Assembly (NCBI GenBank): GCA_037074765.1
Contig: JBAMDO010000089.1
Coordinates: forward strand, 150,945 to 214,944
Direction of reading: 5' to 3'
Length of the DNA: 64,000 nt
Origin: Mansonella perstans
Lineage: Eukaryota > Nematoda > Chromadorea > Rhabditida > Onchocercidae
A program made the position numbers and the translations under genes. The first letter of the stretch is position 1. Each line of letters begins with the position of its first letter. The notes beneath the pieces are model-generated. The model was given only the letters and a program-made list of their open reading frames with translations. It did no database searches and had not been told where the DNA came from. This document shows positions 52,299 through 61,700 of the stretch, one piece after another.

Positions 52299-52552
52299 TC
52301 ATTCACCGTTACCTCGTTTCTTTCCATCTGCCGATTTCTTTATAAATCCTACAGTTACAGAAACTTGGCCAAGTAAATTGAAATCTAGTTCATTTAGTGA
52401 GCTTCTACGAATTTCATCTGTGGAAAATTTGCGTAAAAAAAACCATTAGATTTTGAGGCCTCGCTCCAATCCGTTTTTCTGATTGCAGTCAATTTATTTA
52501 AAAGTAATGCGCAGTACTCGATAAATTTAAAATAATGATAATTTGCTTGCAT
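52299..52552 (-). CDS. Possible two-exon small protein
   Basis: Exons 52444-52552 and 52299-52417 join in phase (AAT G|GTTTTT to TTTTCCACAG|AT) and give 75 residues. They start MQANYHYFKFIEYCALLLNK and end VTVGFIKKSADGKKRGNGE. The composition looks protein-like, with a basic KK/KKR-rich end that could be processed. No family is recognised and the hydrophobic start is not a clear signal peptide. Confidence 0.3.
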
Positions 52553-53620
52553 GAAGAATTTTAAGAAAATATTTTACCAAAACTTTTTTTGGCAGTACCA
52601 ATCCATTTTTTTTTTGGTTGGAGGTTAATCTGACTAATTAGTCAATTGCCGTAATTTCTATATGTCTCTTTGTGTTCAGAAAGATCAAAACAGTGCATGA
52701 ATGCAACGACATTCATTGATTGATATGCATTTACAACCATTTTTATTTTATTTTTTAAAATTCCAACTAAATTTTCAAGTAAAATACAAAACGGTTTGTA
52801 ATATATATGAAGAAACGTTGAAATTAGCAATAATAATAATAAACAATTTCCACCAAAAACACTGAAACAACTTCTGGACTTGATTAGCTAATAGAACATA
52901 TCACAATTCATTACGAAACGCTGCATCAAATTCCAGATATGCATATAGCCAATCAAGACATTTCACATCATTAAACTGAAAATTGATTGCCTCCAAATTA
53001 ATATCATATAGATAATGAATTAGAACTGTTCTCGGGTCACCTTTAATTTCATGATTCACTTGCATAAAACAGTCTGCAATTTTTTGCTAATTTTTATACA
53101 ATCCTGTAGAATTTACTCATCATTTTTTTAAAAGCATTATTAAACAACTGAATTAAACCAACATAGTTTAACGGTTTATATAATGTCGATTGCAGCAATT
53201 ATATGGGGTTTCTAACAGCTCAGTTGAGCTATGACAGGATAAAACATTTAAAAGCTTTGTATAATCGCCGCGATTGTACATTGAACAGTACTCTTAATAT
53301 ATTAAGTTACAAATCAATTTTAGCGATTGTTATAAATTTCATTTAAAAAAAAAGTTCACAATTTATACAATAATTTATGCAAGTCAGAATGATTTCATTG
53401 CTGAATTTTCACTATCAGAACTTGTCACCCGGCTTGTTTTATATTTCAGATATTTGTATCAATTTGTCCTTCATAAAAAACGCATCAAGTTTCATGCCTG
53501 AACAAAAAAAGCAAAAAAGAATGATTTATGCATTCGAAACTAACTTTCTGCGTATCTCTTTTGTCATTGGACGTATAATGATATCTTATGAACCGTAGCA
53601 TATCTGGTTCCATGGATCAA

Positions 53621-54308
53621 TAAAAATGTCCCCAATTCTTTTTCAAAATCTTCTGAACAACCATTGTCATTCATAGTAATTTTTTAGCAGCAATTTTAAT
53701 TTTTTTAAGTAAATAAAGTAAATAAAATAAAAAAAGTAAAATGTTTCTTTTGCTTTTTCTACCGACGAATTCTGAATCTAAATTCACATCTTTCTCAATC
53801 AAGATAATTAAAATTTTTTGATAAAATAGGGCTCAGCAAAATTTATTGCTTAAATAGCATTGATAAGCAGCTGGTGATAGTGAGTGAAAGCTCGACAGAT
53901 ATGTCAAGAGGATACTAAACAAGCTGCATGAAAGCTGTAGACCTTTGGGCAAGTTAAGATCGGAAAAAGGATAACGTCCAGCAAACTGATATATGTGAAT
54001 GAAGATGATGCATGATTATGTTGGAGAGAATTGTCATACAGAAGGCCTTAATAATTTCTATTAATAAATCAAAACGGAAAAAAAGCGATGGAATGTCATG
54101 TAAAAAGTACAAAGATCTCTTGAAACTTTTAAATAAAATTTTTTAAGACAAGAAACTTGCATTTAACTTCCTCAAAAAAATTGAGTAGCACTGCATAAGC
54201 TGCTTATTATGACACAGCATTCTTCCCGTTATCACAATTCTACATAAAGACTTTGTCGCTTCAGTTTTAGAAACATTTCCTGACACCGCAGTCATCAATG
54301 TAACTACT
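53621..54308 (-). repeat. Third partial copy of the arm sequence
   Basis: This 688-bp stretch repeats 55685-56372 in the same orientation, so the segment 54309-55684 is flanked by two direct copies. It starts at 'taaaaatgtccccaattctt' and ends at 'atgtaactact'. It contains another transthyretin-like exon (54168-54306) with a one-base deletion. Confidence 0.92.
54168..54306 (-). pseudogene. Transthyretin-like exon, frameshifted third copy
   Basis: This is the counterpart of the left-arm exon at 49111-49250. One G is missing in the AATAAGGCAGC segment (here AATAAGCAGC), which breaks the frame just after the LCHNK motif, and one Phe codon is changed to Ser. The upstream sequence of the exon is also replaced, since the duplication ends at its acceptor. 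It is probably non-functional. Confidence 0.5.
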
Positions 54309-55006
54309 TCCTCAACAATAACTCATTTGTTGAATTTTAATTACCGGAACACAAAAGCTATCTCAGAAGTTTTTTGCCTAGCTCCATTCAATAATCAGAT
54401 CTAATCAACAAGGAGTTTATCTAGTCATTAAGAGTCCATATTTAGATTTTTGAGCAATGACTCTTTGCCTTTTCAAGACTTTGTTAGCTGTCGAAAGTGA
54501 TAATTAGAGGAAAAAAGCACATATGACGTAGAATAGGAAGAACAAGTTTATCATTGTCATAATAATAAATATTTTTCGAAAGAAATTGTAGTTTTTAAGG
54601 AACCGTTTCCGCCCAACTCTTTATTTCTTCCTTCACATCAAATTTATACCAGTGAGCCATAACCGAATTCGACGAAACTTAAACTTTCCTTTGGGGCTAG
54701 TTGTCTTTTAAAAATCTACTGTTACCAGTTGTGAATTATCTAAAATCAACGGCCCTTTTCGCTTAACACTTTGAATTTAGTCAATGATGAAATTATCTTC
54801 ATAACTCATTTTTGCCAATTCACGTCGTCTATTAATACGTGAAAAAGTCACCTCTTGAAATTCGTTAGGGCAAAACAAAAAAACAACAAACTTCTTTGCT
54901 GCGAATTCTTACAGAAGTAGTTTTATTTGACATGAATGCAGGAATATGTAAACTTTTTTATAATTATACAATTTTATATAATTGCAGGAATTTTGAAAAA
55001 CTTATT

Positions 55007-55396
55007 ATGCAGTCAATTGTTGCGATTGAGTATTTCATTGCGCTAACAATGTAAGCTTAAAGTGCTATTATCACATCATTTGTTGAGTTATTTGCCTATT
55101 AATGTCTCATTTCTCATTTAGCACAGTGTTATCAATCGCTGAAACAGACGCACAGCTGTTCGATATTAATCTGAGATCGTACAACAGGAACACTGCAGGC
55201 AGGAGAGTATGTTTCATATTTGCTATTAGTGTTCATTTAATTGCCAAAGTTTCCAGCGAAAGCTTGTTTTAAATTTTAGTCGTTGAACCGCCGAAGAGGT
55301 CCGCAGAGTATTTTCATTGGTTTGGGTTATCCGTACGGTGGACCGTACTACGGTGGATACTACGGCTCGTTCAATCCTTATTTTTATTTTGGCTAA
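55007..55396 (+). CDS. Small secreted Gly/Tyr-rich peptide precursor, right copy
   Basis: Three exons: 55007-55050, 55122-55206, 55280-55396, giving 81 residues. Signal peptide and pro-region are identical to the left-arm copy (MQSIVAIEYFIALTITVLSI, AETDAQLFDINLRSYNRN, TAGRR). The tail after SLNRRRGPQ reads SIFIGLGYPYGGPYYGGYYG then SFNPYFYFG. Relative to the left copy there is Ser to Phe, loss of one Tyr codon, Ser to Pro and Arg to Ser, with no silent change seen in the exon. Both copies keep all splice sites and stops in the same places. About 0.7 kb of shared upstream sequence should contain a common promoter. Family and function are unknown. Confidence 0.74.
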
Positions 55397-56231
55397 TTGT
55401 TTTATTTTCTCTGAAAACTTTTCTATCATTGGGCGGACTTTAATTTTGCAAAAAAATGTAAAGTACTGTTCGGCATTATCTTCTGTCTTATAAGCTATGA
55501 AACATAATGTAAATTGAATAAATTTTGCAAACATGTCGAAAAACTATGCGAAATTCCGTAGCCCTGTGATATTTTGCAGTATCCATGCTTACTATTAGAT
55601 TAAAAAATTGATCGTCACGTCCACTTAAAAAATAGTCGCTGTTCCATAAAATACCTTTTGACACCTTTCCATACTTTATATCTATAAAAATGTCCCCAAT
55701 TCTTTTTCAAAATCTTCTGAACAACCATTGTCATTCATAGTAATTTTTTGGCAGCAATTTTAATTTTTTTAAGTAAATAAAGTAAATAAAATAAAAAAAG
55801 TAAAATGTTTCTTTTGCTTTTTCTACCGACGAATTCTTAATCTAAACTCACATCTTTCTCAATCAAGATAATTAAAATTTTTTGATAAAATAGGACTCAG
55901 CAAAATTTATTGCTTAAATAGCATTGATAAGCAGCTGGTGATAGTGAGTGAAAGCTCGACACATACGTCAAGAGGATACTAAACAAGCTGCGTGAAAGCT
56001 GTAGACCTTTGGGCAGGCTAAGATCGGAAAAAGAGTAAGTTCAGCAAATTGATATATGTGAATGAAGATGATGCATGGTTATGTTGGAGAGAATTGTCAT
56101 ACAGAAGGCCTTAATAATTTCTATTAATAAATCAAAACGGAAAAAAAGGCGATGGAATGTCATGTGAAAAGTGCAAAGATCTCTTGAAACTTTTAAATAA
56201 AATTTTTTAAGACAAGAAACTTGCATTTAAC

Positions 56232-56370
56232 TTCCTCAAAAAATTGAGTAGCACTGCATAAGCTGCCTTATTATGACATAGCATTCTTCCCGTTATCACA
56301 ATTCTACATAAAGACTTTGTCGCTTCAGTTTTAAAAACATTTCCTGACACCGCAGTCATCAATGTAACTA
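56232..56370 (-). pseudogene. Transthyretin-like exon (right-arm copy), 1-nt shorter
   Basis: This is identical in most of its length to the left-arm exon (SLCRIVITGRMLCHNKAAYA, then VLLNF), but the T run that encodes FF has six T instead of seven, so the frame shifts at the end of the exon. If the exon is spliced as in the left copy, the downstream frame would be wrong. A homopolymer sequencing error is an alternative. Confidence 0.4.
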
Positions 56371-56751
56371 CTGCCAATTCCACCAGAACACAGAAAGCCT
56401 CATATGTCACTTGAATTTAGTTAGACATGGATCATATCGAGCTTTTTGTCTTCCTTAAATAACTAAAATAGCCCTCGGGACTAAGGGTCCTCGGTCAGGC
56501 TTGAAATTGCAGATATTAACCTGTAATTAATGTTGCACTACTAGTGCTAATAGTCAAATAGTCATCGTTAAAAGAAAGTTTAAGAAATTGGCTTACATTG
56601 ACAAAGTAAACTAACCAGATGTCTATATTGTTGAGATCTCGAATTAAATGTGCATCTTTTGCAATGAAAAATGCAAGTGATAACTGATGTTCAGAAAGAA
56701 TAAAATCATTTTTTCCAAACTAGATCGCATGCAAATTTTTTACCATCAATG

Positions 56752-58770
56752 AAATCGTTTGATTGTTCATTAACATATCGTTTAATGACTTAAAACTGAA
56801 AATTCATAGCTATCCTAAAACTTTATTTCATATCATTGTCTTTCACTTTTTCTACTCCATTATCATATTCATTCTCTACTTGCATGGCACAAAAACGCTG
56901 CTTTACACTGTTCATTGACGAATTTATTTTATTTTTTTATAATTCAATCCAAATTTAAAAGTATAATTTAATTTCATCAAGGAACTACTTGCTTGAATGA
57001 ATAATGTCATTTTTGTAACTCTGAAAAAATTACGCTAATCTATCTTTTTCTCTGTTAAAAAACTTACAGAACCTGTTTAAATGTTTGAAGAAAAAAATCT
57101 TCATACTTCTTTTGATTTCCTAATAATGATGCTTGAAGTAACAAGAGAAGCTTAAATTTTAACGAAAAATCTTTTAAAACACATGTACTTTCAATGTTTA
57201 TCTATCGGAATATTTAAATTAAACTAATTAGTTTATTTGACGAATACATGCAAATATTATTTGACTTTGTTACCTTGTTAATTTCAAAATCATTCGCATA
57301 CAACGTCATTATGTCATCAAATACATATTCGCATCGAATATTAATATATTTTTGTTCCAGTTGTTGAACAATTTATGCAAGCCAAGCGGTTCAGAATCAC
57401 TGGCCAGAATTTGTCAATTTTCTGTTTGTATTTTTCGGTTATTTCGAACTGTTAATTCAATTTTCATCGCTCTAATTTCGAGATAGCTATAGTTTGATAA
57501 CTGATTAAATAATCTTTTTTCAAGAACAATATCTCTCTTTCAGATTATTCTCCATTATGATTCATTCATTGATTGTTATCAACATTAATCAATAGATCAT
57601 TTGTTAATTGATAACAGATTACACTTTATATGAAGATAATTATTTAAATTTACTATGATTTATTCATTAATTATAATCAAGTATTAACAAATCATTGGTA
57701 AATATCAATACATTTCATTACGAATTTATTTCTAACATGGATAATTAATTGAATCAAATTTAATCAATCGTTTTTTTTTTTACTGAATAAAGTAAAAGTT
57801 GCTTGCCTTACGGGAATTAATGATTGATTTGAAGTAGAAAAAAGAAAAAAGATTAATTGTACTCTATCTCTTTAATTTTATTGCCATATTTGAATCAAAA
57901 TATTTCTTGTTTTATTATAAACATTCAAACTTCAATTGTTTTTTTTGTTTTTCTATTCCACATTGAATTTTTAGAATTGTATTAACGAAATTATATGCAT
58001 ATTAAGAGTGAATTGAACTGTTCAATGATAGCTTTAGAGTAGATCTGGATGGTCCTGGAACAGAATTATAAATCATTTTGTCAGGCAAAAGCATGGGCAA
58101 ATATAATCCTCCAATTATGATAATGTGCAAAAAAAGAAGTCATAGAAGGACCATGAGAATTGAATCCGTGTAATAGCATTCCTGGATTAAAGGGAATCAA
58201 ATTGGATAACAAACGTCTCTGTGTACTTGCATTTCTGGATAAAAAAATAAGTAAAAACTTACATTTTCACTTCTTATTATTTGAAAATATTTGAAAATTT
58301 TGGAAAGAATTAGTATTTTTAAATAATTTTAAAAATTTCAACATTTTAAATTTATTTGAATTTGTTGGAATTTTGATTAGAAAATCATTTCGACTGATGC
58401 GCATTTTTAGATTATCATGATTGGATTCAAAGACAACGTAAGGAATGCATGGATATGTAGGCAAAAAAAAAGATAGCTGAGGTTTACTGGAACAAGCGGG
58501 ACTTTCCGAATCTGGACTTTCCAAATTGCTCCGGTCATTAAATATAACAAAGTAATTCCATAACAGAAATTATGACCGATCATGAATTACATCATTACTT
58601 TTTTGTTTTTCCTTCTTATGATTATTTTATTACTAGTAATTTTTAACATACAATAATCATTTCTGTGAATTTGAATTTAATTCAATTATTTAGTAAACTT
58701 ATTTGTGAACCAAATTGATTAAAACTGATAGCGATTTTGTTATTGATAAATTCACAGTTTTTCGATTATG
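56752..58770. other. Flank of the duplication and 3' side of the transporter
   Basis: No firm exon. At 58380-58540 on the minus strand an open stretch reads NLESPDSESPACSSKPQLSF and continues LPTYPCIPYVVFESN. It looks coding-like and could be an alternative C-terminal exon of the transporter ending at 58771, but no donor in that gene matches its phase. Confidence 0.4.
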
Positions 58771-61700
58771 TTATTGATGGTTTGATGAATATTTGATCTG
58801 TACTATTTCATCCAATGAAGATGGTAGTATACATTTTTTGGTTTCCGGTAGAATACATGTCGAAATTCCGGCAATTATGGCTATTGTTCCAAAGAGAATG
58901 ATTGGTAATAAGGTATGCACTTTACCCTAAAAATTCCAAATTATTAAAATAAAAGTTAAAAAAAAGAACTAGAAAGAAATATAAGAATATAGAATGATTA
59001 AGATATGATATGATATGCAATGATTTATGATATAATATATGATCGTGGTAAAATAAAATTCATAATGAAATTTTGCTAATAGTATAATTTCTAATTGAAA
59101 TAATTTATAACTTGGCATAGCTATTTAGTACAATTATAATTATATATAAAAATAAGTATACTAAAATAAAATTGCTAAATTTTTTTGAAAATGAAAATTT
59201 TTCCGACTAGTTTTTTACTACCTTTTCACTAAATTCAAATTACAACTTAAAAAACAAAGACTAATTAATTAATGAAATTAGAAAAACAGCTCAATTAATT
59301 CTTTTTTTACGCCGAAAGTTCTATTATTTATTTCATTTCTTGTTTTCTTTTGATAGACTATAAACAATATTGTCATTAATATTCACAAAGTGAAGGATTG
59401 ATGAATTAGATTATTATTGTTGCTTACTACTAGTCTTATCCATGCATTTGTTATTTCAGTATGATTTCAAAAGTAAAAAAAATATTTGAATTAAAATTTA
59501 TTATCAAAACTTTTTTTTTGAAAAATGAAATGAAATTTAAAAAATTAAGAAATTTGTTTTTTGTACAAACATACCAAAACGTTAACATATGGTGCAATAA
59601 CACCACCAAATCGAGCAATTACAGCACATAGACCTAAGCATGCATTGCGAATTGTTGTTGGAAATATCTCACTCCCATAAACATAAATACACATAAATGA
59701 TGAGGAAATGCCAAATTTTGATATAAGCCAACATGATGTTGAAAGCCAAATGAAGCCTGAAAAAATCTTTTACTTTATTTGATAGATAGTTTTTTTTTGA
59801 AATAATATAAATTTTTAGGATAAATTATTCTTAGTTAAAATATCTGTGAAGTGAGGAGGACATTTATCAATATCATCATCATTCAATCTATTAATTAAAA
59901 TATTTGCAATAGTTTAATTATTATACAAGGACAATTTATGTAAATTTGATGATTTTTTTAAATCATAAATACTGTTGAAATATCTGATATGTACCCTTAC
60001 AAAAAGTTAAATCTGTTCCTTCTCGAACGTAACTATTTCTCGAATATAACTGTTTTAGTTTTTCACGACATTCACATTGATAAATAACAGTATTGGAACA
60101 ATTAAGCAATGCTTTAATTTAGGACTAAAATAAATAATGAATGATTTAATTCTACACTGAAATAAAAAATTAGTACAGTAATTCACTTATCAGTTGCGAT
60201 AGTTATTTATTAAGTAATTATAAATATTAACTTTCAATATCCATACTGTTGATTACAATTAGCCAATTAAATTCCTTGTTTTTGTTTCTTGTTTATTTAC
60301 ACTGATAAATAATAATTAATTCGCAATGACATCGAAACGATTAATGTCTTAATTTTGCATTAAAATAAATAATGAATGTCTTAATTCCAATCAATGCCTT
60401 GATTTCACACTGAATTAAATTTTCAATATTTTAATTCTATACTGAAATAAATAATCAGTGCTTTAATACTACAAATAATCAGTCCCTTAATTCTACCTCA
60501 AGTAAAAAATCATTTCATTGTTTCATTTTTCAATTATTATGATTGTTTATGAATAACTAATTTTCGATAATTATTTTATTAATCACAATTACGACGAAAC
60601 ATTGGTAATAAATTTAAAAATGAAAAAAAAACTTGCTTTCTGGTACAAATATGAGAGCTATATGTGTTATTCCAATAAGAAAATGCATATATGCCACAAT
60701 TTGTTTACGTCCAAATCTATAATTATTTTCCGTTTCAAAATTTTAAATTAAATCAAATTAGTATAATCTATTTGTGTACGTGTGTGTATGCGTGATTTGA
60801 TTACTTTTGATAATTGACAATTTGATTTGATCACTACAATTACGTATGTATGTGTGTGTGTGTGTGTGTGTGTGTGCGTTTGTAAATATATATATATACA
60901 AAACACTACAGTTATGTATGTATGTGTGTAAATATATAAAAGATATATATATATTTGACGGAAATAAATGTATATGTAGAAATATACATATATACAAAAT
61001 TTAGTTATTTTTGATTGTATGTATGAACGAATACTTCTGTGATATTTCTATCATACACAATGCGACACTCTTTGGCACATCTATAAATTGTTAAATCTTT
61101 CGCCTTAAAAAATTAATTACGATATTTTCTTCTAAATTTCTGTCCCAATGTCTAATTTTGGATGTTTGCTTGCATGATAAAGTAATCAAATTCACATTTA
61201 TTGCATTGATGAAAACAAATATGAAATAAAAAAGAGAAAAAAGAAAAAAAACAGAAAAAAATTTTTCAAAAAACCCATAAATTACTTTTCAAGGGCATAC
61301 GGTATAATAATATATGCCGGTAACTCAGCCAAACCTGATAATACATAATTCCAATATTTATTTCCTGGTAAACGAATACTGTAATTTGATAAGCCATAAT
61401 AAAGAAACGTATCACTGGTCCTCAAATGACAGGATTATTTTCAGGGATATTTACGTTCGAAAATAAATGAAAAAAAAAAAGTAAGTAGAAAATTAAACTA
61501 ATAGTTTCATGAATTATTTTTGAAAAATGAAATTTAAAATTTCGATTGATAAATATAACTTATGATCTGAAACTACTATTATTTGAATAAAATATTTCTT
61601 AGATATTTTTAGCAAAATTATAAATTATTTTGAAATAATAATACTTACCAAAGAAAAATTAAGATGAATGTATAAACGCAGAAAATTTTATGCTCCATTA

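Larger units (their letters stand above)
51179..54305. other. Spacer between the inverted arms
   Basis: About 3.1 kb of sequence not shared between the arms, except that its right end (53621-54305) is a third partial copy of arm sequence. A diverged copy of the peptide-gene 3' region lies at about 51420-51720. Two short possible coding units on the minus strand (51735-51833 and 52299-52552) are listed separately. Confidence 0.6.
54306..56751 (-). repeat. Right arm of the large inverted duplication
   Basis: Reverse-complement partner of 48730-51178. Homology ends outward at 'accatcaatg' (56751) and inward where the third partial copy begins. It carries the second peptide gene on the plus strand (55007-55396) and a transthyretin-like exon on the minus strand (56232-56370). 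Confidence 0.95.

Noticed and set aside
53621..56372. LTR retrotransposon (688-bp direct repeats around 1.4 kb)
   Set aside because: The repeats contain a host-like secreted-protein exon, the interior holds a spliced peptide gene, and there is no reverse transcriptase, primer-binding site or TG...CA ends. The left arm has the interior with only one repeat.
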